A DNA stretch of 64,000 bases from NCBI GenBank assembly GCA_965207165.1, contig OZ242265.1, positions 372,001 to 436,000 on the forward strand, read 5' to 3'. Positions 41,077 to 49,982 of this stretch are shown one piece after another; the first letter of the stretch is position 1; each line of letters opens with the position of its first letter. A program made the position numbers and the translations under genes. Source of the stretch: JAAXHV01 sp965207165 (GTDB lineage: Bacteria; Pseudomonadota; Gammaproteobacteria; Eutrophobiales; Eutrophobiaceae). Below the pieces are notes generated by a model. That model was not told where the DNA came from and did no database searches. It saw nothing but the letters and a program-made list of their open reading frames with translations.

Positions 41077-43656
41077 ATGACTAACAATGAGATTGCCCGG
41101 TCTGTTTTACCGGTAAACATAGAAGATGAGATGCGTCAATCCTACATGGATTACGCAATGAGTGTCATCGTCGGCAGGGCCTTGCCGGACGTTCGTGACG
41201 GACTGAAGCCTGTACACAGGCGCGTGCTGTTTGCCATGAACGAGATGGGCAATGATCACAATAAACCGTACAAGAAATCTGCCCGCATCGTTGGTGATGT
41301 CATCGGTAAATACCACCCTCATGGAGATTCTGCCGTCTATGACACCATAGTGCGCATGGCGCAGGACTTTTCACTGCGTTACGTGCTGGTGGACGGGCAG
41401 GGTAATTTCGGATCGGTAGACGGCGACGCGCCGGCCGCGATGCGCTATACCGAAATACGCATGAGCAGGATCGCCCATGAGTTATTGGAGGATATCGACA
41501 GGGAAACCGTCGATTACATACCCAATTATGACGGCACGGAACGGGAGCCCGCGGTGTTGCCCACGCGCCTGCCCAACCTCCTGGTGAACGGTTCCAGCGG
41601 GATTGCTGTCGGTATGGCCACCAATATCCCGCCGCATAATTTAACGGAAGTCATTAATGCCTGTATCGCCCTCATGGAGAATGAGGACCTCAGCGTAGAT
41701 GAACTGATCGAGTATATCCCGGGACCGGATTTTCCCACTGCCGCCATCATCAACGGTTCCCAGGGCATTCAGGAAGCCTACCGTACCGGACGCGGACGTA
41801 TCTACCTGCGCGCCCGTTCGCATATCGAATCTGATGACAAGTCCGGGGACAACACCATTGTCATTACCGAATTGCCCTACCAGGTGAACAAGGCCCGGCT
41901 CCAGGAAAAGATTGCCGAACTGGTCAAGGAGAAAAAGCTGACCGGCATTCGCGAACTGCGCGATGAGTCCGACAAGGACGGCATGCGCCTGGTAATCGAG
42001 TTGCGCCGCGGCGAGGTGCCGGAGGTCATCCTGAACAACCTGTACCAGTTCACCGCGATACAGAGCGTATTCGGCATCAACCTGGTCGCGCTGGATGACG
42101 GTCAGCCGCGCCTGATGACGCTGAAAGGCATGCTCGATGCGTTTATCAGGCACCGCCGCGAAGTGGTAGTCCGGCGCACCCTGTTCGAGTTGCGCAAGGC
42201 GCGTGCCCGTGCACATATCCTCGAGGGGTTGGCGGCTGCCCTGGCAAACATCGACCCGATCATCGCCCTCATCAAAGGGTCCTCGACGCCGGCCGAGGCA
42301 AAACAAGCCCTGCTGGCGGAGTCCTGGCAACCCGGGGTGGTTGTGGCGCTGCTGGAACGGGTGAACGCGGATATTTCCCGGCCCGATGACCTGCCGCCGG
42401 AGTTGGGACTGGGTGCGGACGGGTATCGCCTTTCTGAGGTTCAGGCCCAGGCGATTCTGGAAATGCGCCTGCAGAAACTGACCGGGCTGGAACAGGAAAA
42501 GATTGTCAGCGAATACGAGGAGATACTTGAGAGAATTATTGACCTTCTTGACGTGCTGTCGCGACCGCAACGGCTGATGGAGGTAATCAGGGTTGAACTG
42601 GAAGAGATCCGGGAGCAGTACGGCGATGAGCGCCGCACCGAGATCATCGAAGACCGCTTGAACCTGACTATGGAAGATCTGATTACCGAGCAGGATGTGG
42701 TAGTTACCCTGTCCCATGCAGGGTATGCGAAGACGCAACCCCCCGATGTGTACCGGTTGCAGCGGCGCGGCGGCAGGGGCAAGTCGGCTACGGCCGTGAA
42801 GGATGAGGATTTTATCGACAAGTTATTCATCGCCAGCACCCACGATACCCTGCTGTGCTTTTCCAGCCTGGGCCGGTTGTACTGGCTGAAGGTGTACGAA
42901 CTGCCCCAGGCAAGCCGCTCGGCCAAGGGTAAACCCATTGTCAACCTGTTGCCCTTGAGTGAGGGTGAGCGCATCAATGCAATCCTGCCCATACGTGAGT
43001 TCGGCGAAGACCTGTACGTATTCATGGCCACCGCGAACGGTACTGTGAAAAAGACCTCACTAAAGAGTTTTTCCCGCGCCCGGCCCAGCGGGATCAGGGC
43101 CATCGAACTTACCGACGGGAATCAACTGGTCAATGTCGAACTGACGGACGGAAAGCACGAAGTCATGCTGTTCAGTGATGCCGGCAAGGTAGTCCGTTTC
43201 AGGGAATCCCACGTGCGCCCGATGGGACGCACGGCAAGAGGTGTCAGAGGCATTAAACTGGGTCCGGATGACAAGGTCATTTCACTGATCATCGTCAAGG
43301 AAGGGATGGCCGTACTGACCGCGACCGAGAACGGCTATGGCAAACGCACTTCCCTGGAGGATTACCGGCTGACGTCCCGCGGCGTTCAGGGCGTGATATC
43401 CATCCAGACCAACGAGCGCAATGGCAGGGTCATCGGCGCGCTGATGGTCGATGAGGACGATGAGATCATGTTGATAAGTGACCAGGGCACCCTGATCCGT
43501 ATGCCGATCAGCGATGTTTCAGTTGTCGGCCGCGCAACAATGGGTGTGACGCTGGTTAACCTGAACGATGGCGAGACGCTTGCCGGACTTGAGCGGATCA
43601 TCGACTACGGTGATGTCGACAGTGAAGAAGCCCCGGATGCCCCGGACGAGGGCTGA
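41077..43656 (+). CDS. gyrA: DNA gyrase subunit A
   Basis: Breakage-reunion subunit of gyrase, which introduces negative supercoils. It has 859 residues. The active-site tyrosine is Y124 in AAMRYTEIRM. The quinolone-resistance region reads HPHGDSAVYD with S85 and D89 (E. coli S83 and D87), the sensitive wild-type form. The GyrA box QRRGGRGK begins the C-terminal beta-pinwheel at about residue 565. The acidic tail ends EAPDAPDEG. serC follows after 2 nt. Confidence 0.98.
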   Translation: MTNNEIARSVLPVNIEDEMRQSYMDYAMSVIVGRALPDVRDGLKPVHRRVLFAMNEMGNDHNKPYKKSARIVGDVIGKYHPHGDSAVYDTIVRMAQDFSLRYVLVDGQGNFGSVDGDAPAAMRYTEIRMSRIAHELLEDIDRETVDYIPNYDGTEREPAVLPTRLPNLLVNGSSGIAVGMATNIPPHNLTEVINACIALMENEDLSVDELIEYIPGPDFPTAAIINGSQGIQEAYRTGRGRIYLRARSHIESDDKSGDNTIVITELPYQVNKARLQEKIAELVKEKKLTGIRELRDESDKDGMRLVIELRRGEVPEVILNNLYQFTAIQSVFGINLVALDDGQPRLMTLKGMLDAFIRHRREVVVRRTLFELRKARARAHILEGLAAALANIDPIIALIKGSSTPAEAKQALLAESWQPGVVVALLERVNADISRPDDLPPELGLGADGYRLSEVQAQAILEMRLQKLTGLEQEKIVSEYEEILERIIDLLDVLSRPQRLMEVIRVELEEIREQYGDERRTEIIEDRLNLTMEDLITEQDVVVTLSHAGYAKTQPPDVYRLQRRGGRGKSATAVKDEDFIDKLFIASTHDTLLCFSSLGRLYWLKVYELPQASRSAKGKPIVNLLPLSEGERINAILPIREFGEDLYVFMATANGTVKKTSLKSFSRARPSGIRAIELTDGNQLVNVELTDGKHEVMLFSDAGKVVRFRESHVRPMGRTARGVRGIKLGPDDKVISLIIVKEGMAVLTATENGYGKRTSLEDYRLTSRGVQGVISIQTNERNGRVIGALMVDEDDEIMLISDQGTLIRMPISDVSVVGRATMGVTLVNLNDGETLAGLERIIDYGDVDSEEAPDAPDEG

Positions 43657-43658
43657 AC

Positions 43659-44759
43659 GTGACGGCAAACCCGGTCTATAACTTCAGCCCCGGTCCCGCG
43701 CAGCTACCCGGCGCAGTGATGGCGAGGGTCCGGGAAGAATTTCTCGACTGGCACGGTCACGGCGTCTCCATCGTCGAGATGAGTCACCGAAGCCGGGCTT
43801 TCACGGGTATTGCCGAGCAATCCGTCCGGGATTTATCTGCGTTGCTCGACATTCCGGATAATTACAAGATTCTGTTCCTGCAGGGCGGCGCCACCCATAT
43901 GATGAGCATGGCGCCGTTGAACCTGTGTAACGGCAGCGGCACTGCCGACTACCTGGTTACCGGCAACTGGTCGAAAAAGGCCGCCGGAGAGGCTGCCCGT
44001 CTGACCGGTATGAACGTTGCGGCCACGTCTGCAGCAACGAATTTCACCACCATTCCCGACCCTGCTGAATGGCGGCTGAGCGAGCAACCGTCATACCTGT
44101 ATTTTTGTGACAATGAGACGATCGCAGGCGTGGAATTCCAGTCTGCACCTGAATTGCCGGACGGTTACGAAGATACCGTACTGGTCAGCGACATGACGTC
44201 GAACTTTTTGTCACGTCCCGTGCCGGTGGCGCGCTACGGGCTTATATTTGCCGGCGCACAAAAGAATATCGCGCCGGCCGGGTTGACCATCGTCCTGGTC
44301 CGGGAAGACCTGCTCGATCGGGCGCGTCCGGACGTGCCTTTTTTGTACGATCTCAAGCTACTGGCCGAGCATGGTTCCATGTTCAATACGCCGCCTGTCT
44401 TTAACTGGTACATGGCGGGTTTGACGTTTGCCTGGGTCAGGGAACAGGGGGGAGTGGAACAGATGCACCGGAATGCACTGCTGCGTTCGGGCAGACTGTA
44501 CGAGTTTATCGATAACAACGATTTTTACAGTAATCCCGTAGCCGCAACCTGCCGCTCGAGGATGAACGTGTCGTTCATACTTGCGGACTCCAGCCTGGAC
44601 GGTCGATTTCTTGCTGAAGCAGCGGACAACGGCTTGATAGAATTGAAAGGCCATCGCAGCGTGGGCGGGATGCGCGCCAGCATGTACAACGGGATGCCGG
44701 AAACAGGCGCGCACACCCTGGTTGATTTCATGGCAGATTTTGCCGCCCGTTACGGCTGA
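43659..44759 (+). CDS. serC: Phosphoserine aminotransferase
   Basis: PLP enzyme of serine synthesis that also serves pyridoxal phosphate synthesis. It has 366 residues starting at GTG 43659. The start YNFSPGPAQLPGAVM is typical. The PLP lysine lies in IFAGAQKNIAPAGLT, preceded by VSDMTSNFLSRP. The C-terminus with GGMRASMYNGMP matches. It lies between gyrA and pheA, the gammaproteobacterial order. Confidence 0.96.
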   Translation: MTANPVYNFSPGPAQLPGAVMARVREEFLDWHGHGVSIVEMSHRSRAFTGIAEQSVRDLSALLDIPDNYKILFLQGGATHMMSMAPLNLCNGSGTADYLVTGNWSKKAAGEAARLTGMNVAATSAATNFTTIPDPAEWRLSEQPSYLYFCDNETIAGVEFQSAPELPDGYEDTVLVSDMTSNFLSRPVPVARYGLIFAGAQKNIAPAGLTIVLVREDLLDRARPDVPFLYDLKLLAEHGSMFNTPPVFNWYMAGLTFAWVREQGGVEQMHRNALLRSGRLYEFIDNNDFYSNPVAATCRSRMNVSFILADSSLDGRFLAEAADNGLIELKGHRSVGGMRASMYNGMPETGAHTLVDFMADFAARYG

Positions 44760-44774
44760 GCTGAAGCACCGATC

Positions 44775-45857
44775 ATGAACAATTCGAAGCTGGAACAAAT
44801 CCGGCATGAAATAGATACCGTCGATGAGCAACTGGTAGCGTTGCTCAACCGGCGCGCGCGGCTGGCGCTGGATGTCGCTGAAGTGAAAAAACTGATTGAT
44901 GATGTGCTCCCATTGTACCGGCCTGAACGGGAAGCCCGGGTGCTGGACAGGGTAAAAAGTCTTAATACCGGGCCCTTGTCGGATGACGAGGTCGGCAGGC
45001 TGGTGCGGGAAGTGATGTCAGCCTGCCTGGCCCTGGAGGCCCCGCTCGATATTGCCTGCCTGGGACCGGAAGGAACATTTTCGCAGTCCGCGGCGTTAAA
45101 ACACTTCGGACAAACCGTGGGCTTGTCCCTGCTGGGCAGTATTGACCAGGTATTCCGGGAAGTCGAGGCCGGTGTCTGTCAGTACGGTGTAGTCGCGGTG
45201 GAGAATTCAACCGAAGGCACGGTGAACCAGACCCTGGATATGCTGGTGGAATCCGACCTGAAACTTTGCGGTGAGGTGGAGTTGCGTATCCATCAACACC
45301 TGCTCAGCCATGCAGAAAACCTGGCAGATATCGAGATCGTATATTCCCATGACCAGTCACTGGCGCAATGCCGCCGCTGGCTCGACGAAAACCTGACGCA
45401 GGCGCGGCGCGTGCCCGTGCCGAGCAACGCGGAAGCAGCATTGAATGCCGGCAAGGACAGGAGAAGAGCGGCCGTGGCCGGAGAGCGCGCGGCACAGGTG
45501 TACCAGTTACCCATTCTCAGTAAAAACATCGAGAATGACCCGGACAATACCACCCGTTTCCTGGTTCTCGGCAAGGAGACTGTTGCACCCAGCGGCAATG
45601 ACAAGACTTCGGTATTGTTCGCCATGCCGAGCGCGCCCGGCGCACTGGTGAACATGCTTGCATGTTTTGCCGACCATGACGTGAACATGACGAAGATAGA
45701 ATCGAGACCGTCGCGCCAGGGTATCTGGGAATACGTGTTTTTCGTGGACATTGCCGGCCATGCAGAGGATGCTGCGGTTGCAAAAGCCCTGTCCGACCTG
45801 GACAGCAAGGCTGCCATGGTGAAATTACTGGGTTCCTACCCCGCGGCCGGTAATTAG
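44775..45857 (+). CDS. pheA: Bifunctional chorismate mutase/prephenate dehydratase (P-protein)
   Basis: Makes phenylpyruvate from chorismate. It has 360 residues in three parts: an AroQ chorismate mutase at about 1-90 (IRHEIDTVDEQLVALLNRRA), a prephenate dehydratase at about 93-270 (LGPEGTFSQSAA, VAVENSTEGTVNQT, NDNTTRFLVL-type segment at the end) and a C-terminal ACT domain at about 278-355 (ESRPSRQGIWEYVFF) for phenylalanine feedback. It is 15 nt after serC and 30 nt before hisC. Confidence 0.97.
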   Translation: MNNSKLEQIRHEIDTVDEQLVALLNRRARLALDVAEVKKLIDDVLPLYRPEREARVLDRVKSLNTGPLSDDEVGRLVREVMSACLALEAPLDIACLGPEGTFSQSAALKHFGQTVGLSLLGSIDQVFREVEAGVCQYGVVAVENSTEGTVNQTLDMLVESDLKLCGEVELRIHQHLLSHAENLADIEIVYSHDQSLAQCRRWLDENLTQARRVPVPSNAEAALNAGKDRRRAAVAGERAAQVYQLPILSKNIENDPDNTTRFLVLGKETVAPSGNDKTSVLFAMPSAPGALVNMLACFADHDVNMTKIESRPSRQGIWEYVFFVDIAGHAEDAAVAKALSDLDSKAAMVKLLGSYPAAGN

Positions 45858-45887
45858 TTTTCAGTACCAGTAACCGGACACCAGGCA

Positions 45888-47000
45888 ATGACAATAAACC
45901 TGACCAGACTGGCGGCGCCGGGCATAGCATCCTTACCTGCTTACAAGCCCGGTAAATCCGCTGAGGAAGTACAGCGCGAACTGGGTTTGACCAATGTAAT
46001 CAAGCTCGCTTCAAACGAAAACTCCCTGGGGCCCAGCAAAAAGGTGCAGGAGGCGCTGGCATCCGGCGGTTTTGACCTGTGCCGTTACCCGGACGGTTCG
46101 GGGATTGCCCTGAAGCGCGCCCTGGGGGAATACCATGGTGTCGGTATTGAGCAGATCACCCTGGGCAACGGCTCCAACGACGTGCTGGAACTGATTGCCC
46201 GCAGTATCGTCACCAGCGCTCACGAAGTCATTTACTCGGAAAATGCGTTCATTGTTTACCACCTGGCGACACATTCGATAGGCGCCACTCCTGTCGTCAT
46301 TCCGACCCGGGATCACAAGCATGACCTGGCGGCGATGCTGGATGCGGTCACCGGACGCACGCGGCTGATCTTTATCGATAACCCGGGAAACCCGACCGGC
46401 GGCTGGATTGACAAGAGCCGGTTGCTCTCGTTTCTGGCTGCCGTGCCTGAAGACGTGGTCGTCGTTGTTGACGAGGCCTATTATGAATATGCCGCTTCGC
46501 TGTGCGCCGACTATCCGAATTCAATCGGCTTCCTGCCGGATTTTCCCAACCTGGTCACTACCCGTACCTTTTCCAAAGCCTACGGCCTGGCCGGGCTCAG
46601 GGTCGGCTATGCTGTCAGCCACCCCGACCTGGCCGATTTAATGAACCGGGTAAGACAGCCTTTCAACGTCAATTCCCTGGCGCTGCTTGCTGCGGAGGTG
46701 GCGCTGGAAGACCAGGAGCACCTGCGCCGCTGTGTGGCAATGAATGACCAGGGCATGCAGACCCTGACCGCAGCGTTTGCCGGGCTGGGAATGGAATGGT
46801 TCGAATCCATAGCCAACTTCATCAGTTTCGACCTGGAACGGCCCGCGGACCCGGTTTACCAGGCCATCATGCGTGAGGGCGTCGTTGTCAGGTCGATAGC
46901 CGAATACGGATTACCCAATCACCTGCGGGTGACCATCGGCCAGGAACATGAAAACGCCGCGTTCCTGGATGCCCTGGACAAGGTTCTGGCTGCAGGCTGA
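45888..47000 (+). CDS. hisC: Histidinol-phosphate / aromatic aminotransferase
   Basis: Class II PLP aminotransferase of 370 residues. The PLP lysine is in TRTFSKAYGLAGLRVGYA at about 225-240. IKLASNENSLGPS, DNPGNPTGGW and DEAYYEYA complete the cofactor site. In this position, between pheA and tyrA, such enzymes often transaminate aromatic keto acids as well as histidinol phosphate. Which activity dominates here is not clear. Confidence 0.94.
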   Translation: MTINLTRLAAPGIASLPAYKPGKSAEEVQRELGLTNVIKLASNENSLGPSKKVQEALASGGFDLCRYPDGSGIALKRALGEYHGVGIEQITLGNGSNDVLELIARSIVTSAHEVIYSENAFIVYHLATHSIGATPVVIPTRDHKHDLAAMLDAVTGRTRLIFIDNPGNPTGGWIDKSRLLSFLAAVPEDVVVVVDEAYYEYAASLCADYPNSIGFLPDFPNLVTTRTFSKAYGLAGLRVGYAVSHPDLADLMNRVRQPFNVNSLALLAAEVALEDQEHLRRCVAMNDQGMQTLTAAFAGLGMEWFESIANFISFDLERPADPVYQAIMREGVVVRSIAEYGLPNHLRVTIGQEHENAAFLDALDKVLAAG

Positions 47001-47027
47001 TCCCTGTGTCCCCGGTGGCAGAAACAC

Positions 47028-47900
47028 ATGCTGGCTGAAAACGTAAGTATTATCGGGTTGGGGCTGATTGGGGGGTCGCTGGCGCGCGCCCTGAAACGGG
47101 CCGGCCTGTGCAATACGGTCAGGGGTTATGGCCGGCGCGAGGCGGCACTGCAACAAGCCGTGGAAGACGGGGTTATCGATGCTTACAGCCTGGACCTGCG
47201 GGAGGCGGTTACCGGCGCCGATCTTGTTGTCCTGGCAACACCGTTGTCAACCACCGAAGCCCTGATGCGCGAGATGTCTGATGTGTTGAAACCGGACTGT
47301 ATCATCACCGACGTCGGCAGTGCCAAGGGTGTGGTAGTGGCGGCGGCGCGCAAAGCCCTTGCCGGCCGGCTCGCCTATTTTGTCCCCGCGCACCCCATTG
47401 CCGGAACGGAGCAAAGCGGGGTGGAGGCGTCTTTTGCCGAGTTGTTCGAAAATCATATCGTCATCATTACGCCGCTCACCGAGACGGACCGCGGCGCCAG
47501 GGATACGGTTGCCGCACTGTGGCGCGGCGTCGGTGCTACGGTTGTCGACCTGGATGTCGAACACCACGATGAGGTGCTGGCGGCAACCAGCCACCTGCCC
47601 CATGTGCTGGTGTATACCTTGATCGATTGCCTGGCGCAGATGCAGGACAGGAATGAAATATTTACGTACGCAGCCGGGGGGTTTGCAGACTTCACCCGGG
47701 TGGCTTCCAGCAGCCCGGAAATGTGGCGCGACATCTGTATAGCCAACAAGGCCTCGTTACTGGCCGTCCTGGACCGGTTTGAAATGCACCTGAACGGAGC
47801 AAGGGAGGCGATAGCCGCGGGTGACGGCGGCAGGTTAATGGACGTTTTTTCCCGGGCCAAGCACGCCAGGGACGCGTTTGCCAGGAACACGGGGCGTTAA
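47028..47900 (+). CDS. tyrA: Prephenate (or arogenate) dehydrogenase
   Basis: NAD(P)-dependent enzyme of tyrosine synthesis, 290 residues. The Rossmann motif IIGLGLIGGSLARALK is at the start and VVLATPLS follows. The catalytic region AHPIAGTEQSGVEAS (with the conserved His) and TSHLPHVL are seen. No mutase domain is fused, unlike enteric TyrA. In Pseudomonas this gene is often fused to aroA; here aroA is separate, 19 nt downstream in another frame. Confidence 0.95.
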   Translation: MLAENVSIIGLGLIGGSLARALKRAGLCNTVRGYGRREAALQQAVEDGVIDAYSLDLREAVTGADLVVLATPLSTTEALMREMSDVLKPDCIITDVGSAKGVVVAAARKALAGRLAYFVPAHPIAGTEQSGVEASFAELFENHIVIITPLTETDRGARDTVAALWRGVGATVVDLDVEHHDEVLAATSHLPHVLVYTLIDCLAQMQDRNEIFTYAAGGFADFTRVASSSPEMWRDICIANKASLLAVLDRFEMHLNGAREAIAAGDGGRLMDVFSRAKHARDAFARNTGR

Positions 47901-47919
47901 CCCCGCTGACGTCGGCATA

Positions 47920-49257
47920 ATGAGCAACAGCAGCGCCGGCGACTGTTCGAGGATCGACTACCTTGTCGCCCCTGTCGATAGACCGTTACAGGGCAGGATA
48001 CGCGTCCCGGGGGACAAATCCATCTCGCACAGGGTAGTGATACTCGCATCGCTGGCTGAAGGAGTGAGTGGTTGCAGCGGGTTCCTGGACAGCGCCGATA
48101 CCCGAGCGACAGTGTCAGCCATGCGCCGCATGGGTGTGCAGATCACACAGGAGGACGAGTCCCTGTCCATACATGGGGCAGGTCTGCACGGCTTGTCGGC
48201 GCCGCCGGATATTCTCGACCTGGGTAATTCCGGCACGTCCGCGCGCCTGCTGCTGGGAGTGCTGGCCGGACAGCGTTTTACGTCTACCCTGAGCGGAGAC
48301 GAGTCGCTGGTGCGCAGGCCGATGCGGCGCGTTGCCGACCCGCTCAATACAATGAACGCCGAGGTGCGGATAACTCCGGAAGGGACCCTGCCCGCGCACA
48401 TAACGGGCAACAGGCGTCTGCGCGCGATTGACTACGAATTACCCGTTGCCAGCGCCCAGCTGAAATCAGCGTTGCTGCTGGCAGGTTTGTATGCCGAGGG
48501 CAGGACCGTGATAACCGAACCGGCGCCTACCCGTGATCATACGGAAAGGTTACTGGCGCATTTTGCCTGCCCGGTCAAGCGCTCCGGCAAACGGATAACG
48601 ATTGAAAGCGGGGTATTGCAGGCCAACGATATACATATCCCCGGCGATATTTCTTCGGCGGCTTTTTTCCTGGTCGCGGGCTGCATCGTTCCCGGCTCGG
48701 ACCTGCTCATAGAAGGCGTCGGACTTAATCCGACCCGGCGTGCGGTGCTGGATATTCTCAAGCTGATGGGGGCCGATATCGGTATCTCCAACGTTGTTCA
48801 AGCGGCGGGGGAACCACTCGCGGACCTGCGGGTGAAATACCGGCCGCTGCAGGGGATTTCAATACCCGTCGACCTGGTGCCGGGGGCCATTGATGAGTTT
48901 CCGGCGATCATGGTGGCGGCCTGTTATGCAGCAGGCAAAACCGTGCTCAGGGGAGCGCAGGAACTGCGTGTGAAGGAAAGCGACCGCATCCAGGCCCTCG
49001 CGCACGGGCTGGAAAGAATAGGCATCGGCGCGGAAACCCGCCCGGACGGGTTGAGCGTGACCGGGGGGCAGCCCGGTGAAGGTACGGTGGACAGTTACGG
49101 AGACCACCGTATCGCCATGGCCTTCTCCCTGGCCGGCCTGGGCGCGGCAGGACCGATCACCGTCCGGGACTGTAAAAACGTCGACACTTCCTTCCCCGGC
49201 TTCACCGGTTGCGCCGCAGAAGCCGGCTGGGAGATAAAGGCCGCTCATGCAGGCTGA
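47920..49257 (+). CDS. aroA: 3-phosphoshikimate 1-carboxyvinyltransferase (EPSP synthase)
   Basis: Sixth step of the shikimate pathway. The ATG at 47920 gives 445 residues; an ATG at 47878 inside tyrA would add 14 non-homologous residues. The key motifs are GDKSISHRVVILASLAEG near the N-terminus, LGNSGTSARLLLGVLAG, RDHTERLL and RVKESDRIQALA. The GNSGTSARL form with Ser-Ala is that of class II-like enzymes. It overlaps cmk by 11 nt. Confidence 0.96.
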   Translation: MSNSSAGDCSRIDYLVAPVDRPLQGRIRVPGDKSISHRVVILASLAEGVSGCSGFLDSADTRATVSAMRRMGVQITQEDESLSIHGAGLHGLSAPPDILDLGNSGTSARLLLGVLAGQRFTSTLSGDESLVRRPMRRVADPLNTMNAEVRITPEGTLPAHITGNRRLRAIDYELPVASAQLKSALLLAGLYAEGRTVITEPAPTRDHTERLLAHFACPVKRSGKRITIESGVLQANDIHIPGDISSAAFFLVAGCIVPGSDLLIEGVGLNPTRRAVLDILKLMGADIGISNVVQAAGEPLADLRVKYRPLQGISIPVDLVPGAIDEFPAIMVAACYAAGKTVLRGAQELRVKESDRIQALAHGLERIGIGAETRPDGLSVTGGQPGEGTVDSYGDHRIAMAFSLAGLGAAGPITVRDCKNVDTSFPGFTGCAAEAGWEIKAAHAG

Positions 49258-49948
49258 CATTCCGGTCGTTACCATAGACGGGCCGAGCGGGACCGGGAAG
49301 GGCACGCTTAGCAGCCGTATCAGCCGCTGGTTGGACTGGAACCTGCTGGACAGCGGCGCGCTGTACCGTATCCTGGCCCTGTTGGCGCAGCAGCAACAGG
49401 TCCCCGTTGCCGATGCTGCCGGTGTGGCAGCCCTGGCACATGACCTCGATGTCCGGTTTATGGCTGCTGAGGACGACGAACCGGTAAAAGTCATACTGGA
49501 TGGAAAAGATCTCGGTTCCCGGATCCGGCAGGAGGATTGCGGCAATGCGGCCTCAAGCCTGGCTGAGCACGGTATTGTACGCGAGGCCATACTGGGATGG
49601 CAGCGGAGTTTTCGGCGACCCCCCGGCCTTGTGGCTGATGGACGTGATATGGGTACCGTGGTTTTTCCGGACGCAGGATTAAAGGTCTTTTTGACGGCGA
49701 ATCCGCATATACGCGCGAAAAGACGATATAAACAGTTGAATGTTAAAGGGATTAATGTTAAATTCGCCGATCTTGTGGGGTCGATCGCTGAACGGGACAA
49801 ACGGGACAAGCAACGTATTCACTCTCCTTTGAAGCCGGCAGACGGCGCAATCGTAATCGATACCTCTGACAGCGGGATAGGTGATGTATTCAAACAAGTG
49901 GCGGCAATTATTGAGAAACGCTTCGACCTGCCGGCTGTAAACAGTTGA
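49247..49948 (+). CDS. cmk: Cytidylate kinase
   Basis: Phosphorylates CMP and dCMP. It has 233 residues. The P-loop IDGPSGTGKGTLSSRI is at about 9-24, with LDSGALYRILALLA for nucleotide binding and VADGRDMGTVVFPDA in the lid region. The ATG at 49247 lies within the end of aroA. rpsA follows after 34 nt, the near-universal cmk-rpsA order in Gammaproteobacteria. Confidence 0.96.
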   Translation: MQADIPVVTIDGPSGTGKGTLSSRISRWLDWNLLDSGALYRILALLAQQQQVPVADAAGVAALAHDLDVRFMAAEDDEPVKVILDGKDLGSRIRQEDCGNAASSLAEHGIVREAILGWQRSFRRPPGLVADGRDMGTVVFPDAGLKVFLTANPHIRAKRRYKQLNVKGINVKFADLVGSIAERDKRDKQRIHSPLKPADGAIVIDTSDSGIGDVFKQVAAIIEKRFDLPAVNS

Positions 49949-49982
49949 TAATGAACATTAATATATAGAGATAACTTATTGT

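Noticed and set aside
41641..42738. Long minus-strand ORF opposite gyrA, 365 residues
   Set aside because: It mirrors the codon pattern of gyrA and has no recognisable family; gyrA is certain.
47878..49257. tyrA-aroA fusion as in Pseudomonas
   Set aside because: The overlap comes only from an upstream ATG in another frame; the aroA homology starts after 47920, and tyrA has its own stop at 47900.
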